A stretch of 64,000 nt of DNA from Ryuthela nishihirai (Eukaryota; Arthropoda; Arachnida; Araneae; Heptathelidae). The DNA lies in NCBI GenBank assembly GCA_038380435.1, contig JAWZYU010000019.1, positions 32,823,801 through 32,887,800 on the forward strand, read 5' to 3'. This document shows positions 22,639 through 33,535 of the stretch, one piece after another. How positions within the stretch are numbered: position 1 is the stretch's first letter; the number at the start of each line of letters is the position of its first letter. The position numbers and the translations under genes were made by a program. The notes beneath the pieces were generated by a model. The model was given only the letters and a program-made list of their open reading frames with translations. It had not been told where the DNA came from and did not search any database.

Positions 22639-22711
22639 AAAAAAATAAAAAAAATATTTTATTAAACTCAAAAAATAAAAACAAAAATAATTGTTTCTTA
22701 AAACAAAAAAA

Positions 22712-22960
22712 AAAAGTTGTGGTGTTTCCCCCTGGTGTGTAAGGGGGAAAGCGCTACTGCCAATGTAAACTCTTTCGTCTCTACAACATACCAACCAAAT
22801 TTCAAATTTCTAGCATAAATAATAGCTTGGAACATTCGTTTAAATTCTGCAAAAAATTTCCACCATTAGAAGGCGCTATTAAAGCTATTGGGTGATTCGG
22901 AAAGTACGAATCGAATCGTAATGTTTCATCAACACCTATGCAACACAAAATAAATTTTCA
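22712..22960 (+). repeat. Dispersed repeat R1, copy 3
   Basis: Shares CCAATGTAAACTCTTTCG, CATTAGAAGGCGCTATTAAA, GATTCGGAAAGTACGAATC and CATCAACACCTATGCAACAC with copies 1 and 2. A TTTCCCCCTGGTGTG block sits at its left end. Confidence 0.7.
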
Positions 22961-23600
22961 ACTCGTAGTTTTCGAATTGTACTTTCTGAAAACACAAAAG
23001 ATATTTTCGATTTCTTTATAAACACAAAGAAGTCGAGTTTGAATGTTATAGACGACAAAAATGAAAACCTTATATCTTTTTCCCTTTATTAAGAAAACGA
23101 GATAAAAGGCTTATACTTACTTTCTGATTCCCGTACTCAGGAATCGAAGTGATTCTTTTTTCACTTCGCGCCCTAGACAGCAATCGTTTGTCCACTAGAA
23201 AAAAAAAATTTTTAGATTTGATTGGTCTTTTATATCACCCCTTTAACTTATGGTCAGCTGCTCGATAACTTTACTGCTATGGATATTTAGTATTCTGAAT
23301 GTGTTGATGAACAAGACTAAATGGGATATAGTGGTACATAATATTAACTGATCAAACTCTACAGCGAAGAATGTTAACCACTCAGGAGATTTGCAATAAA
23401 ATGTGGATTGTTTGAAAAAGCCTTTTTTCTTGAAGAAGTCTTCAGTCTTTATTTTTGATATTGACATCTGATTCATCGTCAATACATGAAAAAAAAAATA
23501 GTTTATTCAACTCCAATATTTTTCTTATTTTTTTCGGAACTATCATTGGCTTCATTGCTGAATTACTTACGTTCTTGGTTATTAAAGAAAATAACTGGAT
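22960..23600. other. AT-rich DNA, nothing assigned
   Basis: A small inverted repeat CGAAGTGA/TCACTTCG lies near 23144-23167. The 119-codon frame 23455-23814 runs into the SINE-B fragment and has no coding signature. Confidence 0.4.
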
Positions 23601-23609
23601 TCTACCACG

Positions 23610-23712
23610 AATAAGGCATAGATGTTTCTTTTTCTGTGTTGTCTTTCTGATGAGGTCTCGACTACCTCAAAGATCTCTTCTATGGTGTATTATATTGATA
23701 AGCTCTTATTAC
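23610..23712 (+). mobile_element. SINE-B body fragment, diverged
   Basis: AATAAGGCATAGATGTTTC, CTGATGAGGTCTCG and TCTTCTATGGTGTATTATATT follow the SINE-B order. Ends are eroded. Confidence 0.65.
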
Positions 23713-23997
23713 ATGTCTACTGTAAGTGAAGACTTGAGGTATAAGTTTTATTTTAAAATAATGAAACCGACAGAATGGATTTGGGGGATTTTTTTTAAGC
23801 AGCTGAGTCTGTAATCTTTTACAGAAATTTTTTTATAATTTGAACTTCAGCGAAAAGGTTTCAGAATGGACTCTGACCTAAAGCATCAAACCAAGGCTGA
23901 CAGTCGCAAATTCAAAAAGAAAACAAATGCAGAGATGTCTTGAAGTTGGCAAAGCTCCCAGGATCTGACTTCGAGATATCAGAAGGTAGAGAAATGA

Positions 23998-24210
23998 ATG
24001 ATAAGGAACGTGTTTGTGCCCAGCCGTTCCAGTGGCCCGATGCCCCCTACAGCTGACTCGGCTACCGGCCTCTGGAAGACGGACTGGACTGCACCACCCC
24101 CCACCAGCAAGTACAATGTGGACATCAGTCAGACCGCAGCCGAAACCGCCAGGTCAGGGGTCAGTTCAGCTGAGGTGGCGGGGATGAGTAGACTGTCATG
24201 GCTCTTCTAA
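23998..24210 (+). CDS. Coding-like segment, possible terminal exon (unrecognised)
   Basis: A GC-rich open frame whose third codon positions are strongly C/G, unlike everything around it. It includes GPMPPTADSATGLWKTDW and TSKYNVDISQTAAETARSG and ends at TAA 24208-24210. An AATAAA lies at about 24248, fitting a last exon with a short 3' UTR. An in-frame stop sits just upstream of the ATG. No good polypyrimidine tract precedes it, so a true acceptor is doubtful. An overlapping frame upstream (about 23910-24055, with KLAKLPGSDFEISEGREM) is also open. It could be an exon, a processed pseudogene end or a TE 3' end. No family is recognised. Confidence 0.35.
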   Translation: MIRNVFVPSRSSGPMPPTADSATGLWKTDWTAPPPTSKYNVDISQTAAETARSGVSSAEVAGMSRLSWLF

Positions 24211-24254
24211 GTGTCGCCCAAGGGCACGTCTTGCAATTGAAGGGAGCAATAAAT

Positions 24255-24848
24255 GCGTGGATTCTATGGAGGATAACTAGAAATGATACCCGATAAGAGG
24301 AAGAGGATGATTTCATTCGTTTCCTTATATGGCAAAAATGAAGCTTTGGAGCAGAAATGATGAAGAGTGGATGACTGTTGAAGAGAGAAAATGAAAAATG
24401 ATCTCAAAGAGGGAAAAAAAGCTTCGTTTATGGATAAGATAGAAGTGTTGAAGGTGAATTATTATTCGGTTTTGCAAACGTGCTTCGAACGTGAATAATA
24501 TGCATGGGATATAGTAAGGGGTTTCAATAGGTTTGTTTTTTTTACAAAGGGGTGTGCTTCTGCTCGTATCTAGAAAATAATCGACGGGAGGGAGAAGAAA
24601 TACAATCGAGTCGGAAAAACGTAAATGGAGGAGGGGGGGGGGAGAGACTGGATTTTCACTGCAATATAACATTTTCCCCCAAATTTTTACAAGTATTTAT
24701 TTAAAATATTTCTTGATAAACGCACGAAATATGCATAAGTTTTATAATTTTTTTTTTGTCTCTGTTACCCTTATTAGCATTCTGAAAGGGAGGAGACATG
24801 ACCCCCTTTGCCTCCCTCCCTAGATCCACCCTGAGCGTGTTCACTATG
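24255..24848. other. Unique DNA, nothing assigned
   Basis: A G-rich run at 24632-24645 and purine-rich sequence. The 115-codon minus frame here reads mostly low-complexity S/F/L and looks non-coding. Confidence 0.45.
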
Positions 24849-24860
24849 TATTGAATAGTT

Positions 24861-25243
24861 GGGTTGTTTTACCTCTGAGCGGCACTTTTTTGCACACCAT
24901 GGGCTAAATGGCCAGGTCACATGGACCCGGAAGGCTCAGAGAAGGTTGGGGGAGGGGACACACTGGAACAGCTGTTGGGAGACAGATGGTAGCCTCCCGT
25001 CAAGGCCATCCAGCGTGTTCTTTAACGGGTACAGGGTATGGCTCTCCCGCACACGGGGCCGCTGCTTAACGTCCCATCCGACGGACGGCGGCCTATTCCA
25101 AGGCCATCGGTGTCCCCTACTGATCGTGGGCAGGGCGGGGAATTTTGCGGAGATAAATCTCAACGCTGACCCAGCTGGGACTCGAACCTGTGAACTACAG
25201 ATTGCGAGCCTGGCGCGCTACCGACTGAGCCACCCCCGCCCCA
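24861..25243 (-). mobile_element. SINE-A, full length with 12-bp TSD
   Basis: TATTGAATAGTT at 24849-24860 and 25245-25256. Near-consensus reverse copy with intact A and B boxes. Confidence 0.97.
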
Positions 25244-25259
25244 TTATTGAATAGTTATA

Positions 25260-25940
25260 TAAAACTCATATGTGTGTAATGGTTGAAAGTATGCATCGCA
25301 TATGTGAAGGGATACATTTTAATATTTTTTCCTGTTTCTAGAGGAAAGTTTAAGGGTGGGGGGGGGGATCAGATTCTTTTCTAGCTTTCTACCGTTGTCC
25401 ATGATGATTATATTCGTTTAAATACAATGAATTACATGTTCTCGTGCAACAATTCGATAAAAAATATTTTCTAGAATATTTTCCAGGGTTGTGGGTCAGA
25501 CTCCCTCTGTCAAATGCCACGATAATTAGATGCGCAAAAGATCATTTTATTTATTTCCGGAGCTGAGTATCAGATTCCTTTGTTGCTGTTTGCCAGTGCC
25601 CATGATAATTAAATACGTTTAAACGCAATGAATTATATACCTTTGTACAACAACGCGACAAAAAGTTTTTCTGGAAATTTTTCGCAAAATCGTGGAAAAA
25701 TTATTAAAAAGATTCTTTTTTATAGTTAAATTTATTTTCCATACATGAAAATTTGTCATGTCACCTGTGTAGAAAAATAATAATAACAAATTGATACCGC
25801 TGATATGAAATATTCTTTACTAATGTCCAGAAAATTCTATAATTAATTCTTTAAACACTTGCTATTCTACATTAATAAAATTCGTTTCTGAATTACTGTC
25901 TACTTGTTCAATATTGCTGTCAAACTATTGCTCTCAATGG
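25260..25940. other. AT-rich DNA, nothing assigned
   Basis: Two loosely similar segments (CAATGAATTACATGTTCTCG; CAATGAATTATATACCTTTG), about 200 bp apart, suggest an old duplication. Nothing else is visible. Confidence 0.4.
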
Positions 25941-25944
25941 AGGA

Positions 25945-26095
25945 GGGAACTGACTTAGTAGCGCCCGACAGTCACGTGAATCAACGTTGTCAAGTTCGAA
26001 TCCTCATAATCCTTGCAATGAGATTTTTCTCTGCTAGCCGCCGCTCTGATCTCGGTGAGAAAGGGAATACTGATGGACTTCGGATGGCCTCCACC
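25945..26095 (+). mobile_element. SINE-A 5' fragment, diverged
   Basis: TTAGTAGCGCCCGACAG, AGTTCGAATCCTC (B box), then GAGATTTTTCTCTGCTAGCC and GGTGAGAAAGGGAATACTGA. The 3' half is missing. Confidence 0.65.
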
Positions 26096-26217
26096 AGAAC
26101 CTGTCGTCATTAAGAAAGGTAACACTGAATTCTGAATAAGGCCTTGAGTTTCAGTTAGAAATTTTATTATTTTTAATATACTCTTGCTCTTAGTGATTTG
26201 CTGTGAATCATTTAACA

Positions 26218-26440
26218 ACAGGATCGCCATCTCTTTAAAGTAGGCTCGCCAATCTCTTTAGAAATAGGCTCACCAATCCTTTTAGCAATTGGCCGCCTAT
26301 CCCTTTTCGAATAGGACAACTAATCACATTAGCAATTGACTCGTCTATTCCTTTAGCAATAGATCATCAGTCCGTTTACATTTGAACTTACCATTTTCAA
26401 ATAGATTATCAGTCACTTTTGCATCGCAGGTGAGTTGCAA
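26218..26440. repeat. Degenerate minisatellite, about 28-30 bp unit
   Basis: Repeated CTTTAGCAATAGG, CTCGCCAATC and related forms, about seven units with heavy divergence. Confidence 0.7.
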
Positions 26441-28040
26441 AGGGGTGAGGCGAAAAAGTAACTCACACACAGTAAGTTTTTATCTTGTTAACTGAAAGTT
26501 CATTATTCATATTTTTTAAATGTTATTAAAGTTTGTCTGTAGTTTTTTAATTAAATGTATTATAATGAATGTAATTAATTAAATGTAATTAAATGTAATA
26601 GAATGGAAAAAAAATATAAATATATTTGATCGCTGCTGTAAATATATTTTAAATTTAATTTTTACAACTTATGAATATTGTATAAGGTGCAAAATGATTG
26701 GTAGAATGGAGATTGGTCAATCCCAAACCGAGTTATCCAGGGCCTTATCTGCATTATAAAATATCCTCTGAACACTTTGAAGACAATTCTCAGGTCCATA
26801 ACGCTCAGAACGACAGCATCTTCCTTTTACAGCAGGATGGAATAAGCAAATGACAATTAGACGACTATTTCTCGAGCAGTCAGACCCTATGCATGAGACA
26901 GTTGTTTTCCCATGTGCACATTGTATGAGGTCTCTATGCACGAAGATCCATATCTTATTTTCCCCTTCAATGCCTTCAGCAGAGGAGCTCGTCTAATATT
27001 GTGAAGATAGCACCTTTGGAGCCCAAATCCGTAGGCAAGAACTTTCTTCCCTGATAAACCTATATTCAATTTGATCACTGATTTTCGACGTGTGTTCATC
27101 GGGAGAGAGCAAAGAAATCACCACAGCCGCAGCCCTTAACGTTAAGGAAAAGGAATATCTCGGTGGCTATAGTGTGATTGTTTAGTTGGAATCATGATGA
27201 ATTGCTGCACATATTACATTTCTCAAGGAGGTACTCTGAATGCTCAGAGATACAAAGACAAGATTTTGGCTTCCTATGTGAGTCTTTTTTAAGTGTGCTC
27301 TGATCCTGATTTCAACTTTATGGACGATATTGTCTTTAGACCCTAATTTTCATTATCGTGGTAGGGTCGGTTGTCCGTCTCTATAGAGCTATGTGCTCGA
27401 CGATTTCCTGGAAAGTTAGATATTCATAGGATGAAATGGCCAACCACATTGAAGGCCAAAATATGAATTCAATTGAAAGTGGGTGGAATGTGCTGGGGAG
27501 GTGAATTGCCGCAGCCCTTAACGCTACCAGTCCCCTCCAAAAGCTTAAATTTTTCCTGTGGTGGAGAGGGCTTTACTACTACTGCTACTAACAACCTGAA
27601 CACTCTCGTCAACAGTGTGAAAACTCATTGCGTGAGTTGCCCGGCTGTCAGAGAGAGATCATATGCCTTATTAACATCTCCTCTTTCCTAATTCCAGCAC
27701 CTGCATTATATAAATTCATTCTTTCATATGCAGCACTTATGCATATTACACGATTTCCTCATTATCCCACTTGCTGTTATTAAGTCATGTCACAACACCT
27801 TTCCATAGGACATTTAATAGCATTTGGTGAAAACCATTTTTATTTTCGTACACTTTTCGCCATTATCCTCTAACATTAAACACGCGGTGTATAAAATTTC
27901 AGGCATAGATTGATACAAAATTGGTTTAAAGAACTGTAATTTCCTAACTTTGGAGCACTCAGGAAAAATAGAATTTCCTCTCCGACAAGACAGGAAAGAG
28001 CAATTCGCTGCTGTCAATGTAAATATTTTAATTTTCACTC
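26440..28040. other. Unique DNA, nothing assigned
   Basis: GC rises at 26700-27120 and 27470-27700 with short overlapping frames on the minus and plus strands, but no motif, splice pair or codon bias persuaded me. A CAGCCCTTAACG word recurs at 27129 and 27512. Confidence 0.4.
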
Positions 28041-28051
28041 TCTAGCAATAT

Positions 28052-28433
28052 GGAGCGCGGATGAGCTCAGTCGCGCCCATATTACCTGCGAACTGCAGAT
28101 TATGACCAGGCTCGTAATCCACATTTCCCAGGTTAGAGTCCCACATGTATCGGCATTAAAATTTAATCTCCTCTAAACCCCCACCCAGCGCTGGGTGAAA
28201 AAAGGCCCACCGTCGGATGGGACGTAAAGTAATGGCCGCGTGTGCGGGAGAGCCTTACCCTATGCAATTAGAGAACGTATGGGATGATCTTGACCTAGAA
28301 ACTACCATCTGTCTCCTAACAGCTATCTAGTGGGTCTCTACCTTCTCTGAATCCTTGGGGTCCTTGTGACCTGACCATTTAGCCCATTGTATGGAAAACA
28401 AGGAGACGTTCAGAGGTAAAACAACCCAACTGC
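28052..28433 (+). mobile_element. SINE-A with extra head segment, 8-bp TSD
   Basis: AGCAATAT at 28044-28051 and 28434-28441 flanks it. The head carries an additional GCGAACTGCAGATTATG stretch before AGGCTCGTAATC, as if part of the head had been copied twice. Confidence 0.9.
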
Positions 28434-28570
28434 AGCAATATATGAAACTTTTATGATTAATATACTGTTTACAACATTAGACTAAAATTTTGTCATTTTG
28501 CAACTTTAGCTTTTTTTAGGAAATTTAGACTAATGGAAATGCAAATAGTAATATTTTATTAGTTCCTTTT

Positions 28571-28840
28571 CGAGGGATGGGAGTTGTATCATTCTGTAAT
28601 ATGTCAGGCTTGTGATCTGAAACTTACAAAGTTCGAGTTCCAACTGTGCCTATGTTGAGAATTTTCTCCCCTAACTTCCTTTCTGCCCACGATAAGAAAG
28701 GGGATTACATATGGCTGTTCTTCATACGTTTAGCCGTAGCATCGTGTGCAGGACAGATGTAGCTAATGCACATTAAAGAACGCACTGGGTGCCTTGACGG
28801 CAGCCTTCCGTCTCCTATAGCTCAGAGGTAAAACAAAAAC
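28571..28840 (+). mobile_element. SINE-A with internal deletion
   Basis: Head CGAGGGATGGGAGTTG with B box AGTTCGAGTTCC. The body jumps from CGTCTCCTATAGCTCAG directly to GAGGTAAAACAA. Confidence 0.82.
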
Positions 28841-28859
28841 CCTTTCTGACAAAAAGCAT

Positions 28860-29540
28860 TTTTAAATCTCTCTCTTAAAACAAAAAAAAAAAAACGAATT
28901 TCTACATACGGATAGATGGAAAAGTGAAAACAAGATACTAGTTTTATTTTTAGAAAAATTCTGATACTGACATTTGTAATCTTTCGAATGTTATTGGAAA
29001 ATAAACACGAATCGCGAAAGTCCAGTCAGAAGAGAGTTCTCTCTTTCGCTCTGTCAAAATCGGTCTCAGCAGAATGGACTTCATGATGATTCGTCAGTGG
29101 TGCAGATGCTTCACACGAGCTTCTAATACTCCCCAGCGCACTACGGGTACGTTTCGAGTTCGCAGTGGTTGATGGGTGAGAAAGTCGATATATTGACCGT
29201 GCTGTTGTAAGAAATGCTCGGTCCGTTTCCTACTTTCCGAACAAATGAAAATGATCTGCCGTGTGTTGGTTGGCTTGAATGACAGGCGTGGGGGTGTGGC
29301 TTTCCAGTAGCTATGGCAACTACGTTGCTGGAGCTTCCCCATGTCGACCTCTTGGATGAAGGCTTCTTTTAAATTCTGGTTGCTTCAATTTGCTTGATTA
29401 AGAGCACATATATGGAGTGTCTTTTTTCAAACTTCCACTTTAACAGAATACTAATAATAACGGGAATAACCACCTAGGGAAAAATTTAATTTTTAGCAAA
29501 TTATTAGTTAGTAAACTTACTTTAAGAAAATAAAAAAAAA
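28860..29540. other. Unique DNA with a CpG-rich island
   Basis: 29040-29350 is GC- and CpG-richer than its surroundings. It holds GTTGCCATAGCTAC on the minus strand, resembling half of an RFX X-box, and an 82-codon minus frame (29094-29342) without a known motif. It could be a regulatory island or an exon. Neither is shown. Confidence 0.3.
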
Positions 29541-29712
29541 CTCAAGCAGCTGCTTGCCACAGAAGTCTGACAGGAGCCTGTCAGTTTATATGCCATACTA
29601 GAAGATCTGAGAGGATGGCAGAACCTCAGCAGAAAAACGACACACACATCCATGCCTTACCCGGGGCTCGAACCTAGGTACCTTAGATTAGTAGCCAAGC
29701 GTGCTATCGTTA
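29541..29712 (-). mobile_element. SINE-B copy
   Basis: Starts CTCAAGCAGCTGCTTGCCAC and ends in a partial head at GTAGCCAAGCGTGCTA; A-rich tail side at 29530. Confidence 0.9.
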
Positions 29713-29775
29713 GAATAAAAATTAAAACAATAAATAAAACATCTGTTATCTTTATGTGTCCCCTCTGCAATCTAA

Positions 29776-30090
29776 AGAATCGTAATCTGCAGCTCCCAGG
29801 TTTTAATCCCACCTGTTCTGGAGTTGAGATTTATTCGCGTTAAACCCTCACCCTGTCCTTGGTGAGAAAGGAGACACCGATCAGTGTGGAAAGGCCGTCG
29901 TCCGTCGGATAGGGATTAAAGTCATGGTCCCGTGATGACTTTGAAGGGAGGCCTATGTATCTCCTTAAAGTTGTTCAGTGGGTCCTCTTTCCTCAACCTT
30001 CTCTAAGTCTTTGTGGCTCCCCATGACCTGCCCATTTATCCCACTGAGTGCAAAAAAAAGTGCTTCTCAGAGATTAAACAATCCAAAATC
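29776..30090 (+). mobile_element. SINE-A, diverged, A box lost
   Basis: Starts at ATCGTAATCTGCAGCTCCC, has CCGTCGTCCGTCGGAT, lacks the GTTAAAGAACACG block and ends CTCAGAGATTAAACAATCC. Confidence 0.87.
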
Positions 30091-30172
30091 TTATATATCC
30101 TTAAAAGTTAAAAAAAAAGTAAATAAATATAGCCAAATAATAAAACTAGTTTCTCACTTTGCTTTAACTTGA

Positions 30173-30563
30173 GGGGCGGGGGTGGCTTAGTCGGTAGCGC
30201 GTCAGGCTCGTAATCTGTAGTTCCCAGGTTCGAGTCCCAGCTGGGTCAGCGTTGAGATTTATCTCCGCAAAATTCCCCGCCTTGCCCACGGTCAGTAGGG
30301 GACACCGATGGGCTTGGAAAGGCCGCCGTCCGTCGGATGGGACGTTAAGCTGTGGCCTCGTGTGTGGGAGAGCCATACCCTGTGCACGTTAAAGAACACG
30401 CTGGATGGCCTTGACGGGAGGCTACCATCTGTCTCCCAACAGCTGTTCCAGTGGGTCCCCTCCTCCAACTTTCTCTGAGCCTTCGGGGTCCATGTGACCT
30501 GGCCATTTAACCCATGGTGTGCAAAAAAGTGCCGCTCAGAGGTAAAACATCCCAACCCAAAGG
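30173..30563 (+). mobile_element. SINE-A, full length with 10-bp TSD
   Basis: TTTAACTTGA at 30163-30172 and 30564-30573. Intact boxes: TGGCTTAGTCGGTAGCGCG and GGTTCGAGTCCC. Confidence 0.96.
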
Positions 30564-30871
30564 TTTAACTTGAATGAAGATAAAGACGCCATTTTTTTAA
30601 TTAGCAAATGAAGCCAATTTTGATCTCCCTATTTTGCTTTTAAATTAATATGGATTGAATCATTTTATCATTGAATTTTGTTTTATCTTTTGGGACAGAC
30701 AGATAATTTTATAGCATATGACACTTCCCCCTTCCCCTTCCCAGCCATTGAATGGCCTTGAAAAGAAACTTTCTCATGTCTATTTGAAACTTTTGGTCGA
30801 TTCTCTTTCACTGTATACCTGGCGATGGGAGCCATTTCTCTTGTAGCCTGGCCTTTGGCAGAAAAAGAGTA

Positions 30872-31025
30872 CAGTGGCTCAAAAAAGTATCCGAACACTA
30901 CGGTTGATTACAGAATTCAGAAAAAATATCTGGAAACAATTTTTTTTAGAAATTAGTGATCTGGCAACCTTCGTGTCACGTGACACGTATCAACCGTAGT
31001 GTTCGGATACTTTTTTGAGCGACTG
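30872..31025. mobile_element. Palindromic MITE M1, copy 2, 154 bp
   Basis: CAGTGGCTCAAAAAAGTATC to GATACTTTTTTGAGCGACTG, TA-flanked. The right arm lost most of its inner part after the central GTCACGTGACACG, making this the shortest copy. Confidence 0.92.
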
Positions 31026-31333
31026 TACGACTAAGATGGTAAAACAACTGGCAGTGACGTTGCTTGCAAACTAAAAGTGAACAATATTTTTGGTTACAAC
31101 ATTTCATACTCTTTGGCGCATTCCTAATTAATTTCATTGTTCATCTACTTCATTTATTTCGCTTCAGTTGCGAAAATTAAATAATTTTTGAAGCTTTACC
31201 AGTAAAAACAGTAAATGGAAAATACAGATCTGGTCGGGGGGGGTCTACCACTTTGAAAAGGTTAGTAATGTGAACAGAGGTGGAAAAAATTAATTACAAG
31301 TACTTTTTAAAACTTTCTTTAAATACCACTAAA

Positions 31334-31680
31334 TTGGGTTAGGTTGTTTTACTTCTGAGCGCCTTTTTTGCACACAATAGGCTAAATTGCTAAGTCACAA
31401 AGACCCCGAAGGCTCAGAGATGTTGGGAGACAGATGGTAGCCTCCCGTCAAAACCATCCAGTGTGTTCTTTAACGTGCCTAAGGTAGGCTCTCCCGCACA
31501 CAGAACATGACGTCTTAATGTCCCATCCAAATGATGTCGTCTCCCCTACTGACCGTGGGCAGGGAAGAGTTTTTTGCGGAGATTAGTCTCAACGCTGACC
31601 CAGCTGGCACTCGAACCTAGGAACTGCATTTTGCAAGCCAGGCGTGCTAGCGATTGAGCTCCCCCCCCCCCCCCCCCCCG
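31334..31680 (-). mobile_element. SINE-A with 19-C homopolymer in the head
   Basis: Reverse copy. The CCACCCCCGCCCC end of the head has become an uninterrupted run of 19 C (31661-31679). Body otherwise recognisable with internal losses. Confidence 0.88.
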
Positions 31681-32100
31681 ATCCCCCGGTAAAACGGGAG
31701 AACAGTTTTACATTAAAACGGCTTTCTGGCTAACACTTGACTTCCAACCCCCTTTGAGAAAGCTAGTAACTGGAACGGGGGAAGAAAATATTAAGCATAC
31801 ACAGCATAACATATATTAAAAAAAACTTTAAAACCACTAAAACGGAGGAAACAATTCAGTTTTACAGCAGAACGGGATTCAGGCTAAAACTCCCTCACTC
31901 CGCCTCCACACACTATATTTATTTATTTATTTATTTATTTTTATATCACGGTCTGGTAAATGTTTTAGTAAAAAAAGTTGAATTTCATTTATTTAAATTT
32001 TAATATATTACTCTCAACAACTGTTTCATAACATCATTCTCTGAATTCGAAAAATTCTTAAGTGTTTCATATGGAGTACAAAAAATGCATCTACACTGTA
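31681..32100. repeat. Degenerate repeats and (TTTA)n microsatellite
   Basis: Related phrases (TAAAACGGGAGAACAGTTTTAC; AAAACGGAGGAAAC; TTTTACAGCAGAACGGG) suggest old tandem repeats either side of the SINE-A. A clean (TTTA) run lies at 31915-31945. Confidence 0.55.
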
Positions 32101-32391
32101 AGAGAAACAAAAAAAAAGATCCTAGACCTATCATTCCACTTTGGTCCAATAGAAGATCTTGAAGTTCTCAGCGTGAAACTAGGAATGCAATCTGTCCAAC
32201 AGAGTTTCGTTTCCTGTATACAACGCTTGGCAGCCTGAAAGCTTTACAAAATGTCTCTGCACTGTCAAAAACGATGGGGGAGGAGGGAGAGGATGAAAAT
32301 GTGAAGATCAGAAGGGGGAGAGTTGAGGGGAGGGGAGAATTCACGGCCTACCTCAGCGTTATCAGCTGTATTTAAATAAGAACATCACTTA

Positions 32392-32438
32392 CGGCTTTCT
32401 TTCGCTTCCTGGATACTCCTTACGTCGCCGTCAGCCAT
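32392..32438 (-). CDS. Candidate first coding exon (unrecognised gene)
   Basis: On the minus strand an ATG at 32438 reads MADGDVRSIQEAKES, then runs into C|GTAAGTGA, a consensus splice donor, after 46 nt (phase 1). Without splicing the frame stops two codons later. The composition is typical of an acidic soluble N-terminus. The upstream 300 bp are GC- and CpG-richer than average and include CTCGTTTCTAG, which could be an acceptor for a 5' UTR intron. I cannot name the protein and see no second exon in the window. It may be a chance ATG plus donor. Confidence 0.35.
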
Positions 32439-32770
32439 GCTGGAGTTCATACAACAATTTACACGCTGAGACCTTTGCGCGATGTAGAAAGGACCCAATC
32501 AGACACCTGCTGTACGAAACCTGAGGATTCAGGAGACCGCGTGGAACTTTGGTGCGCTTCTGTGAGAGGGAGGTGGTGTGAGAGTTGAGGGGGGGGGGAG
32601 GAGAGTTCAGAGGAGGCTAGAAACGAGAAGGAAAGAGTCTTCGTCACGTGTGGTCACTAGCCAAATATACGTTAGTGTGTGAGTGAGTGCTAGACACGTA
32701 AATCTAGGAGAAATGTTTTTCGCTCTACTCAGGGGTCAGTCTCCTGTTCAGGTTTGCTGTTGCTAGGGAC
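32439..32770 (-). promoter_or_regulatory. Possible 5' UTR/promoter of the 32.4-kb exon
   Basis: Repeat-free and pyrimidine-rich on the minus strand, with a run of about 9 G (plus strand) at 32591-32600 and an E-box-like CACGTG at 32644. It is assigned only by its position upstream of the candidate ATG. Confidence 0.2.
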
Positions 32771-33255
32771 GTCAGTGAAAAATCTTGTTTCATTATAAAC
32801 GAGAGACTCTCTCTGTCAAGAAGACTTACAAAAATTAGATGTATAGTTTGTGTTCGGGTCTACCTCTAATGTGTTTTTAACAATATTTTTCTGTGCGGAA
32901 GATCACAAAAAATAGCTCTAGGTGGTTCCAAGTATATTTTTCTGCAAGGATTATCATGCAACTAGATGTAGGATTAGGTATTGCATTTTATTTACACTTC
33001 TCTGTAAAGAAGATCAATACAATTACACTCAAAAGTTAGTTAGCATTTTTTTCAACTATATTTTCCTATGAGGAAGATCATAAAAACTAAAGGGTTAAAT
33101 TCGTTAGTGTATTTGTTGCTAAGATTACAGGATCGATTTTGAGATTCTCTATCATCTACAATTCCATATTCAAGGTTTTCTATCTTTAAATAATTTTGAT
33201 GTGGAACATTAATAAAGTAGCTAAAAGTTTTGTCTGCATACATTACGTGCATTGG

Positions 33256-33437
33256 TGGCTACTCATGGCAGTGAAATATATGATATAAAGCTGAAGAAAA
33301 TATTAATATAATGTTTGTGTTACAACAAAAAAAAACATCCGTTTTAAAATATATTGTACAAATAACATATCCAGTGTAGTATTTAAAACAATATTTTTTT
33401 TCATAATTTATGTAAAAAGAAACTCTTAGTTTCCAAT
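33256..33437 (+). repeat. Direct repeat D1, left copy (182 bp)
   Basis: Starts TGGCTACTCATGGCAGTG and ends AACTCTTAGTTTCCAAT. The right copy at 34403-34583 differs by one substitution and one poly-T length change. Confidence 0.95.
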
Positions 33438-33535
33438 AATTAAGCTTCCTGGAACTTAGATATGAAAATATGAGTTTTTAACAAACTCAAAAGCAAAAAA
33501 TATTTTATTCTTTCATACGGATTTTCGCCAATTTA

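Noticed and set aside
23455..23814. 119-codon plus-strand frame as a membrane protein
   Set aside because: Half lies in a diverged SINE-B fragment; hydrophobicity reflects AT-rich codons.
26717..27099. Minus-strand frames as reverse transcriptase remnants
   Set aside because: I looked for YADD-, GDFN- or SPDL-type motifs and found none.
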